In this document: positions 1 through 13,606 of the stretch, in pieces
How positions within the stretch are numbered: the first letter of the stretch is position 1
Layout: every line of letters starts with the position of its first letter
From: Brugia malayi
Lineage: Eukaryota > Nematoda > Chromadorea > Rhabditida > Onchocercidae
Length of the DNA: 64,000 nt
Assembly: GCF_000002995.4 (NCBI RefSeq)
Contig: NW_025062478.1
Coordinates: 10,908,001-10,972,000 of the forward strand
Direction: 5' to 3'
Notes under the pieces: model-generated
Seen by the model: the letters and a program-made list of their open reading frames with translations, nothing else
Told to the model about the DNA's origin: nothing
The model's database searches: none
Position numbers and translations under genes: made by a program

Positions 1-13
1 GTGTCTTTTTCAG

Positions 14-2686
14 TGATTTAATGGCGGGGATAGAAGGCAAGGGAAAAAGTGGTCGTGGAGAAACAGAAAACGACGATATAAGAAATGAAAAATCAGAAGA
101 TATGAAGGAAGATGACAAGGAATCCAAAAAAGAGAAGAAATTAGCTGATGATATTACTGATGTAGTCGTACAAAAAACTCTTCCAAGTTAGTTTTCAAAC
201 AAGTTTCCTGTTTTTTTTTTTTTTTTTTTTCTTTATAGTTTATTCGATTTATTTTTCCTAGTGATCCAAATTCTTTCGATAAACAGTAGCATTTTCTATT
301 CGATTTGGTAATAATTTATTTTTAATTTTAAGACGGTCAGCAAAAAGATGAAGAAGGACCCGAATTTGGACATCTTGATGGAAATAATAGCAGTTTGCGC
401 GAACAGATAGTCATTGATAAAAGTTCGGTAGAAGAAGCAAGAAATTCAAAAGGAAATAGAGACCAGTTAAGAGACTTGAAGAATATAAATGTAGAACAGG
501 TGTGTCGTTAATGTACGTTTGATAGTCTAGTTCAGAAATTCTCAAATTTTTAGCAGTCTGGCAAAAAATCTCAATTGATTCTCGAGAGTTACAAAACTCC
601 TTTAATTTTAGCATATATCAATTTTAATTATTCTACAAATTTTATGTGTCGTAGTATCATCGATACTGGGAGACCGATGACTAGACATTAAAGTTTTAGT
701 TTTATTATTGCATCGTTGAATGAATACCATTTTTCAGAATGATGAAGAAATGACGAAAAATAATAGTGCCGGAGATGAACATGAAGTGGACGAGGGCGAT
801 TTGATCGATACTGATATCTGGGATTCCGATTTCCAAAGCTCTATTATCCACTCGACAACAAATTTTCATCGTTCGGTAAGCTTTTTATTTGAAATTGAAT
901 TAAGTTGGAAACTTGTCTATTTCATTTTGAAATTATGACTCATGACTTGTTGTTTTTAATTTCCAAAGTTTTTTAAGAATTCATTTTTTGTTGACTCTTC
1001 GATTTTTACCCATTACGCTAAAATTTTGTTTTCTAAAATAGGAGATTGAGAATAGGTTAGAATACCGAAAGAATAGTTTCAAGTCACAACTATAAAAATT
1101 GCAAAATTTTTATTTATTAATTTTTATTGTAACAGATGGGATGTTCAAATTCGACAATTACTTTGCTAGATACAGAGGAGATAGGTTTGTCGAGCGCCGA
1201 TGCAGAAGATCGATGGAATAGAATTTCTGATTCGGTTTCTGTTTTAGCAGCTGAGCTTTCGGAAAATCTGCGAATGATTATTGAACCAACAGTGGCTTCC
1301 AGATTTGAGTAAGTTATTTCTAGAATACATTTTAGGATAAAAACTTGAGAAAGTAGTTGTAAGAAAGCAGTGATTGTCAGATTGCTATCTGTAAAACCTA
1401 ACCTGTATATATGACTATATATTTTTAAAATATCCCCATTGTCCATTTTAGAGGTGACTATCGAACTGGTAAAAGACTCAATATGCGTCGTTTGATTGCA
1501 TATATTGCTAGCGGCTATAGAAAAGATAAAATTTGGTTACGTCGTACAAAGAAAGCTCAGCACAACTACCAAATTTTAATAGCTGTTGACGACTCATCTT
1601 CTATGCACGATAACCAAATTAAATTGGTATGTTTTGAATTTTATTTTCAGTTTTAACTTTACTTGTGATTTTCTATTTTGTTTCTTAAAGTGAAAGCTGC
1701 TTGGTAGATAAGTATACACAGTCGAAATTCACTGCTGCATGGAAACTAGTAATTTATTGTTTTTATTTTTCACGTGCTTTCACTGTTTTGCCTTTAACAC
1801 TTACAGACTGGTTGATAGTGTATTGCTTAGAGTCATAGGTAGAATCGTAGATGGTCAGTGTAATTTTTGAGGATAATATGAATGTTTCAGAAAGCTTGTC
1901 AAAGTGTTGCTATGATAGAAAGTGGATTGCGAAGACTTGAAATAGGACAGTTGGCAATCTGTAAATTTGGTGGTTCGGTGAAAATGATTTCCGACTTTGG
2001 AGATCGTGGTGGCAGTAGCTTGGGTGGAAAATTAATAAACGAGCTAAACTTTGGTCAAAACCGAACCGACTTAGTCAATTTATTGAACTGTAGTAAAAAA
2101 GTTAGAATTCGTTGAAGTTTTTGCAGTGGGAGTAATTATTTTAATGGTGGTTTAAAATTTTTTGATTTTTAACTTGTAAGAATGAACATTTTGCTTGTGG
2201 GGAAAGATTTTCTTTTTAGTTTTTTGAGCAAGCCAGAGGACGCGAAAGAAACAACCAGATGTTGATCATTGTTTCGGATGGCAGGGGAGTATTGGTGGAT
2301 GGCGCTGAGGCAGTGAAAAAAGTTGGTTGTCTTTTCATCCATAATCAGTTTCGTAATCTGTTATGTTGAGATATTCCAGGCTTTATCTTCTAAGCTTTTA
2401 TAAATTACTTTTGAAAAATCAAGTGATAAGATTTAAATTCTAGGCTGTAGCAGAAGTGCACGCTGACCGAGTTACAGTACTTTTTGTGGCAATCGACAAT
2501 GGTGAAAAGTCAATCGTGGATATGAAAGTAGCTGAATTTACAGCTGATGGAAATGTGAATCTCATTCCATATCTGCAGAAATTTCCGTTTCCGTTTTATG
2601 TGGTTGTTGGACATGTTGCCATGTTACCAGCTACAATTAGTGATGCAGTCAGGCAGTGGTTTGAGCTTACTACGCGTGACTCGTGA
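14..2686 (+). CDS. mdn-1: Midasin (MDN1/Rea1) C-terminal part, 5' end outside window
   Basis: This is the 3' end of midasin, the giant dynein-like AAA+ ATPase that removes assembly factors from pre-60S ribosomes in the nucleus. Eight exons join in phase: 14-186, 333-499, 738-875, 1136-1308, 1452-1626, 1891-2100, 2220-2321 and 2444-2686, giving about 459 residues. The first exons are acidic and charged, as expected for the D/E-rich linker before the C-terminal domain. The 1136-1308 exon ends with LRMIIEPTVASRF, the next begins GDYRTGKRLNMRR and contains the MIDAS metal-binding DxSxS motif (VDDSSSM). Later exons hold IIVSDGRG and the conserved end FPFPFY...SDAVRQWFELT. The MIDAS domain is the part that binds ubiquitin-like domains of Rsa4/Ytm1-type partners in other species. 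Several donors are GTTRGN-like rather than GTAAGT. The protein ends at a TGA at 2684. The AAA+ ring lies upstream of the window. Confidence 0.93.
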
Positions 2687-4525
2687 TTTTGTTCTTATCA
2701 GATTTGATTATTATCAGATATTTGTATTTATGAGGTTTTCATTGAAACCTGAACCATGGAGACTTCATTGACGCTTCCATTTGATTCTAGGTTCAAAATA
2801 TCATTTGAAATTGAAGAATTCAAAATGAAAGTTCTTGCTGATGCTGAACATAAGATTTTTGTATTTGAAATGAAGGATTTAGAATCTACAGTTGGGGTTT
2901 TGAAAAGTTTGGGAGAATTCGAAAGAGAAAAATGAAATTTACACCCAAATTCGAACTCAGAATTCTATGACAACTTGATTCAGAATAGCTACAAATCTCG
3001 AAAAGTTCTGATTAACTAACTCTGAAATGAATACCTCAATTCCTGATCATTGCTCAATATGTTCAAGTTATTGCATTACGGGTAGTACTGTCATACATTG
3101 TTGTTTTTTGAATAAAATTTTTTGAACAACTTAAGTGTTGTGCATCACATACTTACTCAATTTCTGGTAGAGATTCGAGGACGAAATTAAGGATTATCAT
3201 TTGTCATTAAATTAAGGATTGATTGATGAAATTAAACATCGACTGAAACTTGTCACTAACGTTCGATTGAATTCAAATGTGCATATTAGTTCTGCATCTT
3301 TTTATCATCATCTAAGCTTCACGAATATTCTCCAGTTCATCCTTTATATAAGATGTTGAGAACCGTAAGCAAATGGAAAACCTCAGCAGATATCGCAGTT
3401 TGCAAAACAAAGATGCACATAGCTTCAAAATTCAAAAGGAAAGTTTATACACATCATGATGATTCCTTGCAACAATATGTTAAAATCTGTTTTTAAAATT
3501 TTTTTAAAACTGTAAAAATGAATTCTTAGTTTAATTTTTTGGAATTTGTGGAATAAAATTTTGAATGCGATAAGAAAGGAATGACCTAATCATATTAGAT
3601 ATGCTGCATACTGTATCAGATGTACTGTAACATACAATGGTTACATACTGTATCCTACTGGCATACTGTAGCCTATTTATTATTTCATATCAGTCTCTAT
3701 GCGCTTATTTGTAGCTCTTCGTAAGCAGTAACTTTCTTTTGTTTTACAGTAGCAATCTGTGCATATTCTAGAACAGTGCTGCACTTGCAAGCAATCCGTC
3801 TGGATGCACGTTTTAAATTGCAAACGTGCAGATGAGCATGCAACATGCAGATGAGTAGCAGCAGCTATATGCAAATGTGGTGGTATAAAGAGGAAAAGAT
3901 ACATACACTAAAACACGGACGTCAATTAGTACAGTAAATACGGTGAGATTTGGTGCTCTAGATTGTAGGATTTTTTGGCGGTGCGCATTTGTGTGTTTTT
4001 GTTCATTGAGATGTAAGGTTTAGCAGTTCAGTTGAATGAGGATATCTGGGATATCCTGAAAACATCCGCAGTATCAGTATCCGGAATTTTAAATCGTCCG
4101 TTATTTACAACCAAAAATCATGGTAGTACTGAGAAATGTTTTCTTTCTTAGGATAACTAAAAAGATTTTCATAAAATGTGTCATTTACAAAAGCCCATTT
4201 TCTTTTTCCCAGCTATGTTTATTTTTTAACTTTGAAGATTTTTTTATTTTTGCTTTTCTTTTCTTCATTTGTAAAAGGAAGAAAAAATGAAATTTCAAAA
4301 GTGATCAACAATTTCAAAAAACTGAATGAAATAAGCGAAATAGTGGAAATAGTAATATAAAATATAATATGTAGTGTAATACCAAGACATGTGTCAATCA
4401 AGTATGACGACCTGGTAATTCCGTTATCCAGCTAATTGGTAGCAATTGTATTAATTTAATTCTGTTCAAGATTATCAGTGTTTTTGCGGGAATACTTAAC
4501 AATACTTTTTTGTTTTATGTTTGCA
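2687..4525. other. Intergenic region between midasin and Tudor A
   Basis: There is no convincing gene here. It holds a candidate poly(A) signal at 3111-3116, a small cluster of degenerate 'CATACTGTA' words around 3605-3675, and repeated 'GCAGATGAG' words near 3825-3865. The short ORFs in both directions have no protein-like features. Confidence 0.5.
3111..3116 (+). terminator. Candidate AATAAA poly(A) signal after midasin
   Basis: An AATAAA lies about 425 bp after the midasin stop codon on the same strand. It is the first canonical signal seen there, but AT-rich sequence produces such words by chance. Confidence 0.35.
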
Positions 4526-4539
4526 GCGAAAACGGAAAA

Positions 4540-7500
4540 ATGCGTTCCGGAAGTAAATCCTTAGTAGCTGCACCACCAGATGGCAGAGCTCTTTGGTTGC
4601 GACATGACGGCTCATCAAGTTTGTCTTTTCTACATTTATATCTAACATAGGATTTTCAACATTCATCTTAACTAGAACTTTGGCTTTTTTTCTTATTTCG
4701 TTTTTCTTGTATTTGAAGTGTTTTGAGTCTTCCTAAGCGATGGAATTAGGATTAATTCAAAATTGAGAAAAATCAAGCTTATGATTGTAAAGATCTTTGT
4801 CTTCTCATAAAAACGATTGTTCTATTGTTTTTCAATCTAACAGTTATATCCAAAATTTGTAATTTTCACTAGATTTTGAAAATTTCTATTTTAAATTTCT
4901 ATGCATTAATTTACAGTAAATTTAATGGCAAGCACGTGTTTTATTCCGGCTGGATTGGCATTACCAGTGGGTGATTGTTTCGAAGTTCGAATTTTACGAG
5001 TGGATAGGGCGACGAAATGCTTATATGTAAAACCGTTATGTAGCGACGATCAATATGAGCTCAGTGTAAATCTTTCCAGTGCGGCAGTAGACGACACAGA
5101 AGATTCATTGCGTCCTGCGGTATCGCAACCACTCAGCATGAGTAAGTTTGACTAAATCTAATAACGTGTGACGCTGTGGGTTCATGTTAACATTAAAAAT
5201 TTCTTTGATGTATGGCTTCACACTAATTAAATTTGTCTTCATTAGTTGATTCTATTGCAGATATTATCACGTAAACTTGCTACATACGTGGTTGCTAATA
5301 TTGCCTTACATAATCAGTTATTTCCTACATCCATGTTTTTTCATTACAAAACAGTTTGGAAGTGGCAGAGTATTTATAAAACTTTATCACTTTAAGGCAC
5401 CGTGTATATGGTACGAACAGAGAAGGGATATCAAAGGGCGGTATTACTAAAGAGAGACAAGACAATGACATTTTCGGTATGCTTCATTACTTCGATGAGG
5501 ATTAACTTATTATCTCTCTAACATCTCGATGATAGCTAAATCACTTAATCGTTCTTAATTTTTCATATCCTGAATCTATAAAAGTTTCTCATACAATCAT
5601 TACACAATTTACTGGTTAGAGAGTAGTCGATATTTCTAAGTTTATGGATTGTATTTAAAACTTTATGAGGGCAGCGCAGCGTTCCCGAAGAAGTTTGAAG
5701 TCTATCAGTCGTTTTATCAAATGCATTAGTGTGCTACTGTCCACACTAAAATAGATTTTAAAAAATCATTGATAGCATTTTCATTAAATCATCTTTCAAT
5801 TGAGTAGACACAGATTATGAAAATGCCATGACTTTAGATGTATGGTATTGATCTTGGAGAGGTGTATGATATAAGCGCAAATGACATATGTGAATTATTG
5901 CCATCTTTGCGTGGTATACCACCTCTTTGCTTATGTGTTATTTTGGAATCTTGTTGTAATACAAGCAAATGTGAAGAGTTTGAATTCTTGGAAGAAGGAG
6001 CGATTTGCATAATCAAAATTTGTAAATTTTCTTATGATATTTTATATCAGATTGCATTCTTATCATTTTCATTTTGTATTATTCATATAAAGTATGAGCC
6101 GTAGAACAAAAAACATAGCATTATTTCGACTTCGAACAACTTTGCAGATACTTCTATGAGTTTTCCAAACGTTTTAGATCATATTATATTACTAGTTATT
6201 GAAAATTCCGTCTCATTTAAGGCAATGAATTCCCCTCAAATTATCCTCAACGAGCAAAAGAAATGTATCCACCAGCAATCATGTCGCAAATATACAAGAA
6301 AAATGAGGATGGAAAGTTTGTTGAAATTACATGTACCGAGAAGGTAAAAGTCAGGTTATAGAAGCGTTTTTTCTATGCGAGCCTTTTGGATTATTGAAAG
6401 CTTAAATTTTTTTTTGTTACAAATAAATTATCATGGCTGCTCACTTGTTTTAAAGTATCGTAGTAAATTTTTTGAAAGACGCTAAGCAAAGCAAGCAGAA
6501 GTCTTAATCTGCTTCTCTGAGCTCATAAATGCAATACCGTGTTCCAGATAATTGAAAAGATCCCAGAAGCTCCTCTAACTTCTGTTACTGATGAGGTTCA
6601 ACATGTCGGATCTGATGTTACGCATGCATCGGTGATCACTAACTCAGTTGCTAGCAGAAAGACTTTTTTCCAAACATGTGTCAGTTTTTAGAAAAATAGA
6701 ATATTTTTGAAATACATTTTCTTGATGGATTTTTTCTTCGAACTTTCGAAGGTCCTAATCAGTGCATATTTGCTATGTGGAAGTGTGGAAATGCTGATAA
6801 CATTTCTATTTTCAGGATTAACTGGGCAACAATTTCTTTTTTAGAGTTCTGAACAATTTCCTATATACTGATAACTTCGTATTGTGAAGATCTGTTCCCA
6901 TAAAAAGACTGCGTAAATATGTATATATAAACATTTATTTGTATACACTTATATATATATAAAATCTGTTTCTCGCGGGATTTACTGGAATGAGGGAGGC
7001 AGGCGCGAAAATTATCGGAATACCATATGATGATATTAGTAGCAGTACAAATAGCATCAGTGATAATTACGTAATGACGATTTAATCAGACAGGCATGGT
7101 TCTGTTCTGTGGTCCACTTTTTTCTCATTTCAAGGAACTTTGAGTTAAATGTATTCATTTATATATCTGTATATATATATGATCTATTGATGAACATTCT
7201 AATTTTTGATCTAATAATTTTCACTAACAAACACTTTCCAAAAGTTTTAAAGTAAATCCTCAACAGAATGAATTAAACTAATGAAATAGTCAACTAGACT
7301 AACTTCTTATTTTAAATCCTTCTCTCTTTTCATTTTAATGCCTTCTCCAGTTTTTATTGATAGAAATTCTCATTTACAAATTTTGCTCAGTTTTATCCAT
7401 CGTTATCTTTCCTCATTCATTATAGTTTGTTCTAGACTCTTGTTCAGTTATTTACATATTAAAAGCGTACTAGAACTGGAAATTAAAATTTTGACGATGT

Positions 7501-9374
7501 CCAATGGGTATTTTTTTTTCGAGTTTTTAAATTTTTCCAAAATTTTGATTTTAATTCGATGATTCTTCAAATTTGCAGAACATTAATATTAACGGTGGTA
7601 ATAATAGTGGTATGCCTCGACGTCGATGTCGGGCATTGGTAGTAAAAAGTGCATCGGTGCCAGCAATAACTAGAGATCCAACTTTGCCGTTTATGTTTCA
7701 AAAGTTCAGTGTTTCATTACCGGCTCGTTTGACAGCACGAGTAACTGAGCGTACAGACTACGACACCTATTTAATGAGAAATCCCGACGTAATCGATGAT
7801 CTGGCAAGGGTTTGTTCTTGTAGGTTGATCGTAGTTGAAGCATTTTGAGAATGTTTATACATTTTAAATGGATTTACAGTCATGTTTGCTCAAAATTAGT
7901 GTTGGTTCATTTTGCATCATTTTTCATCTGTATTTATATTACCCTTTAATAAAACACTATCTCATGTAATTTAGTTCAATGAGGAATTATTATTAGTTAT
8001 TTTAAGCGTATGGTGACAGCGACAACACCTCTAACATCTCGAGTATGCTTAGATCGTGGTATTTGTTGTATAGCTCGGTTGATTCGTCCAGCACGGTCAA
8101 ACAGCTCATCGTTTCAGCCACAAGCATTCAGGTATGTTAGTGATTTAATGGTTTAACTTGCCAAGTTGATGTCAAATTTTTACTGCGAATAGGATTGGTA
8201 TTTCCAATATATCACTGTTATGTTTTTTCGAAATTTCTCGCAGTTCTATCTCTTTGACCGTGTATTTATTTTTTCTATCAGTGGTCAATTAATTTTTTAT
8301 CCATTTTCTAATTTCCTTTAGTTTCGAAAGGAAAATTTTAAATTTTCAAGTGAAGTTTTTGACTTTTTTCTGTGTTAATTGTTATCCATTTATTTAGAGC
8401 AATAGCTAGCCATTACCGGCCAGATGATAACACTTGTGAAGTATTGCTTGTTGATTTCGGGCAGACAGTTGTATGTAGTGTGTCAGACTTATTTGAACTC
8501 CAGGATCAGGTGAGCATTTGTTCATTGAGTTTGAATACATTGTGATATTTGCAATGGTCAAAAATTATAATTCATGGTGACATGGCAGTCGACTCTGTAT
8601 TAGTTGTGGCTGTTGTGTTTTCTGGTAGTAAATTTTGGAAATTGTGGCAGCTGTTTCATGAATACGTACATTTGCCGCAGTTTCATAATTGGAACATAAA
8701 ATTTAGTAACCAATGGCGAATTTTAGCCCGCTGAAGTTCTTGAGAAGCCAATAGCATCATTTCGATGTCGAGTGAAGAGGTTTTCACCATCTAAAAAGAA
8801 TGTTAATAAAGGAATAAGGGTAAGGCAATGCTGCGTTTTTCAAACCCTCATATTACGCAAAATTCGAAATTGGCAATAATTTAGGTAGAAAAATTGAGCT
8901 AGAAAATTGATGCGTTTTCTAAATACTTTATCATGTAATTATTATGTAATTTATTTGCTTGTTTGTATGCCCATCAAATATGTTTAGTCATATTTTTTTA
9001 ATAAATACCCTATAATTACGTCTAATATACATAATACGAAGAAATTATATTTTATGGGAAAATACCTTTGGTACTTTTAATGAAATGTTAAATGTGATTT
9101 GATATTATTAATTGTTTTCTTATTCAAGTCCTAACGGTGCTTTTTTTTTCAGTTACTTGATGAAAATAATTACAATGTTTGTTTAACATTGAAATGTGCC
9201 CGTGATTTGTATTGGGCAAAAGTGACGTTATCAGATACAGATTTTGTACTTTATTACAAGAAGCCACGAGTTCGCAAAGAGGTGGATGAAAAAAAAAGTG
9301 TGAAGCAAGGGAAGAATATCAATAGTGCATCACAGGGTTACTCTGATTCATTGTTATTTCACTACATTAATTAA
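4540..9374 (+). CDS. Tudor-domain protein A (two Tudor modules)
   Basis: Eleven exons join without a frame break: 4540-4618, 4917-5141, 5397-5476, 5838-6021, 6222-6343, 6548-6646, 7579-7809, 8007-8131, 8398-8509, 8727-8819 and 9153-9374. They encode about 523 residues. Two Tudor modules are visible. In the first, TVYMVRTEKGYQRAVLLKRD leads to YGIDLGEVYDISANDI. In the second, GICCIARLIRPAR...FRAIASHYRPDD leads to EVLLVDFGQTVVCSVSDL, followed by an SN-like extension (FRCRVKRFSPSKK). Tudor modules bind methylated arginine or lysine, and multi-Tudor proteins commonly scaffold small-RNA pathways in germ granules. C. elegans EKL-1 is a possible relative, but I cannot prove orthology. The ATG lies 13 bases after an acceptor-like TTTGCAG at 4520-4526, a position that suits spliced-leader addition. 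The stop comes 196 bp before the start of Tudor B on the same strand. Confidence 0.8.
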
Positions 9375-9569
9375 TGCTTTTTTTGTAATTGATTAACTAA
9401 ATCATAGTATAACAAAATCACCATAGAAATTCAAAGAAAAACAGTCTTCACGGAAAGCTTTGACTTTCAGTTCTTACGTCTTTCTCTTGGCTTTAATTAG
9501 TTTAATTCAATTAAAAATTTTTTTGAACGTTTTTATTAAAATTTTTTTGAAACCAAAAATGTGCCAAAA

Positions 9570-12500
9570 ATGGATGCTGTGAGGGAGCTTGAACAACGAA
9601 AAGAGGAACTACATGAGGAAGAAGAACGACTGCATGAGCAGGAAGAAATGCTGAGAAAGGAGGAAGAAAATTTTACAAATGAAAGGTTTGTTGTCGAGAT
9701 AGAATCGCGTGGATGAAATATGAGTTTTGTTTTTTAAGCAATGGAATTGGGACAGACTTTTATTGTCAGAACACTTTGATTTATCAAGAGATATTTCTTG
9801 GGTATATAACTAAGATTATTCTTTTCTAGCATCAAGAGGGAACAAGAATTACAGCTGGTAGCATTACAAATGCAGCTATGGGATATATCAGCAAAATTGG
9901 ATGTGATTGCTTCTAATAACTCAAATCTTGTGAAAGCGGTATGTATTATTCAGGTCTGCAAAGAATTTAGTGGAGAAAAGATTTTGTAAATCAATTTTTT
10001 CACGATTGATTAAAATTAATAGATTTTCCCAGAACAATTCTACATCCTATTTGTTAATCATTTACTAATTGGATCAGTTGTTATATTGTCATATTTATTA
10101 TGAACAATTATTATTTTGACTTCATGAAAAGCAGTGAAGTCTCGCTTGTCAATGCATTTGTCCTTGAAGTTTGATAATTATCAGTTATCTTTTTGCTCTT
10201 TTTCTTTTATGGCTTCCCATATTTTTTTGATCAGAATGCAAGAGCTGAAGAAAGCTTCTTTTTTTTTTTTTTTTTTTTTTTTTGTAGAATGCTTTTTGTC
10301 CGCAACTACAACAAAATACTTATTGTGAAGTTCCCATGTATACCACAAATGATTACGGTCAACGCGGCGACGGTTACGGTAATGATAATAGTGCGGCCAG
10401 TATGCAACAACAACAGAACGTCATCGTGAACCAATCTTGGGGAAAGCAGTGGTCATCTTATCTTCAGCCTTCACATTCATTGGACTCCACAAACCAATGC
10501 GATCAGCCATACCAGCAAATGTTTGTCTTAGTACCTTTTAATTAATCGATAGTAAAATATGCTACGTTATTGGTAGTAGTGTACCACATATCCAGTGAAG
10601 TCTTATAGAAGGGTTCCTCAGGGGGTATCATAGGAGGTTATAGAAGGAAGCAGAATTATTTTTTAGAATTATTAGACAACTTCTTTTTCTTTAAAGCATA
10701 AGGAAATTCGAATTCACAAGGATTTAGTTATGCAAATTTCAATGTTGTATTGTTCGATTTTTTTGGTATTGCTAGTTTGTCTATATTTAGTCCTGAAAAT
10801 TTTTCAGATCTACAGAAAATTTTATATATATACTAAATTAAAACTCGAAATTTTACAGCGTTTCATTTTAGAAATGGTATGCGCTCATTAATGCCCTATG
10901 TGCCGGATGCACAGATGTCATTCCCGAATGCAACAATTGGTCATCATTTTGAGATTCCGAAATACAACCAAAATATAAACAATGTAATGAATGTATTATA
11001 ATTGACGTGTCAATTTAATTCATTCTAATCTAACTTAATTTAATTGGTTTAATTTCCTGAATAGAAGTAACATCGGAATTTGCTGAGATTCGCAGTTTAG
11101 TTTTCCAAGCAGTTTAGGCTATGAGCAATTGATTTAACACATTCGATTCGTTTATTCATTTTATTTAATGTCGTTGTACTATTTTCTGAAATTCTTTGGA
11201 TAACGAGCAATTTTAAGCATCGGAAGTTTAAAGATGAGACTTTCAAAAATTAGATCTTGAGATAGAGTTGTACCTTTTAATTGCTATTGCAGCATAATTT
11301 TCCTGAAAAATGGTATTTTCCGCCAAGAAAATGGCGAGTTGCATCACCCAAAAGAACGCGGGAGCCGATGCTCAATGATACTTCTTCGGAAAGCAACAAT
11401 GGACATTCAACAATGCAACGATCATCACACAATAATAAATTTCAGCCACTATTTCGCTCCAGTTCAAAAACTAAGAAACGTTCAATGCAATCAAAGGCTA
11501 CCACTCCTCCGACATCAAAAACAAATTCCATGGTTTCGAATTCAAGCACAGGTTACAAAGTCTTACGAGTACTTCTTTTTTTTTTTTATCTAAAATTCCT
11601 TATTTTTTTATTCCAATATGCATCACCTAGTTTTACTTATTTCTTATTTTCTGTTTACTATTATCTTCGTTTAACACTATGTTTTATTTATTTATCAATA
11701 GTTTTATAAAAAATTTTCTTTCGAGTCAAAGTCGAAGCTAATATGCTGTGATAGAGATATCAGAAACTTCAAGTAATGGTTAATAATCGCTCCATTCATT
11801 ACCAGTGGTACTGAAATTCAACAAGATTTTTTAAATTTTTGTTTATTTTTATTTTAGATTGTAAAATTTCTGTATCAGTAGATTCTTTTTGGGATAGCTG
11901 CCGTCGTAAATTGGAATATGGCGAACCGCCACACCGCACAATCAGTGATTATTGTAATATTGTTAAGAAACAGTCGCATGGTAATTGCTAGGAATTTATT
12001 TCTACCGTTATTATATTTCGCATCTTTATGAACAATTTTGCATGAATCGAAGAAGTAGCCCAATGGAAATTTTTATTTCAGACGTGCAAAGTAATTTTCC
12101 TAAACGTTCAGTGAGTGAAACTTCGCAATATGTGAAAAATTTGCCGGAGTTTTCAAATCAAGCAATTCCGCAGGTAATACTGGAGCATCGGTGGAAAACT
12201 TTTGTAGTGATTCTTTATTTCCATTTATTTGTAATTGATAAAAAATGTTTGTAGTAGCAAGAAGGGGTAATAAGAGGAATGCGTTTGGTCTAGCTCATTT
12301 TCAGAACTTCATATCATAATATTCACAGGTATCCGATTCATCACAAACAAGTTTGATTAAGAAACCAATTTATACATCCGACGAATCAGCTGATTTTAGT
12401 CAATTGTGCGTTAAAACAAGTAACTATGAAGGACAGGAAACGGTACTTATTGTTTTACAAAACTCATGATCTGGTAGTTCTACCAACAATCTAGCTTAGT

Positions 12501-13606
12501 TTTGTTGTAAAATGAATTATAGAAGAAACCGTTTCTGATTTCAGATTGTATCTCCAGAGCCAATCTCCTTGCATCAAGATGATCTGCAGTCATTTCCAAC
12601 TTATCAGGTGCAATAATTCTATAGTATAATATTCGAAAATGCATGATATTCTATACTAGATATCACTAAAAAACGATTTAATCTAATTTTTTCAAAAATC
12701 GTACTTTAATTTTAACTCTAAGGTTAACAGTGTTTTGTGTTGTGCTGCATTATTGAATTTTCAGATATATCATAAGCTTATCAGTATAGTTAATGGAAGT
12801 GAATTGATGGTACGAAGAGTTGGTAGCAATACTGACTGGCCAGTATTTTTTGTAACCCCAGCTACAGTATCGCAAGATATATCTGCCGAATGTTTTGCTT
12901 CGTTGTATCCGACAGAGAAACTGAATGCTAATGAAATGGTTAATTTTACTCACGTTGGTATTTTTATTTATCTTTCTCTTAGATTAATGGCAAACATGTT
13001 TCATTATGTTGCTGAAAAGCTAAAGTTTACAAAAACATTATGGGAAGAAACTTCTATAGTAGAGTTACGAAAGAAGTTCTTAAACAATTTTTTCCCTTTT
13101 ATTATTGTATATTTGCAGGCAATTGGTGCACTTTGTATAGTACAGTGTAATGATCTTAGAAAAACGAAAGTTAGAGCAATTATTGAACACTTCATTGAAA
13201 ACGTTGTATATGTACGACATATTGACGATGGGCATACGGAAACCATTCGGCAAAATGAATTATGGTCTACAGAAAACTTGGTAAACTTCGTTTGGAACTT
13301 CAACAGTCTTAATAAGCTATTTCGTATTAAATTATCATGTTTTTTCTTAATTAAGCCTAGATTCTGGAATATACTAATTAAATATTTCAGTCTCCAAGGG
13401 TTCGTACTCAACCTGCTCTAGCAGTACCTTGTATTTTGGCTTCTGTGAATCAAGCAGAACTGGTTAAAACGATTAGTTCCCGTGTGAGTGAAATACCTTG
13501 TGTTGGTCAGCTGATGCGTATTCTATTCAAAGAACAACGTAATTCAGACGGTATTTGGGTTGTTGAATTAATAAATGAAATGAATGACGATGACAAAATT
13601 GAATGA
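9570..13606 (+). CDS. Coiled-coil and Tudor-domain protein B
   Basis: Twelve exons join in phase: 9570-9685, 9830-9938, 10288-10520, 10872-10983, 11293-11551, 11858-11980, 12082-12173, 12329-12442, 12545-12607, 12765-12938, 13119-13280 and 13391-13606. They encode about 590 residues. Residues 1-75 are a strongly charged coiled coil (MDAVRELEQRKEELHEEEE). The centre is Q/S/N-rich and probably disordered. The C-terminal third carries one Tudor module with GALCIVQCNDLRKTKVRAII then VYVRHIDDGHTETIRQNELW. The start is fixed because the same frame has a TAA just upstream, with no 3' splice site between it and ATG 9570. The gene therefore cannot simply continue Tudor A. The close tandem position, with acceptor-like TTTCAG (9470) and TTAATTAG (9500) upstream, suggests a trans-spliced downstream operon gene acting with Tudor A. 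That link is inference. Confidence 0.78.

Noticed and set aside
3680..3904. 74-codon minus ORF rich in Cys and His
   Set aside because: It lies in a stretch of short repeated words, without splice context or family resemblance.
10193..10429. ORFs starting with poly-phenylalanine
   Set aside because: Frame shadows over the poly-T tract before a Tudor B acceptor; the real frame begins at 10288.
13004..13411. 135-codon minus ORF over Tudor B
   Set aside because: It is antisense to two well-supported Tudor exons and an intron.
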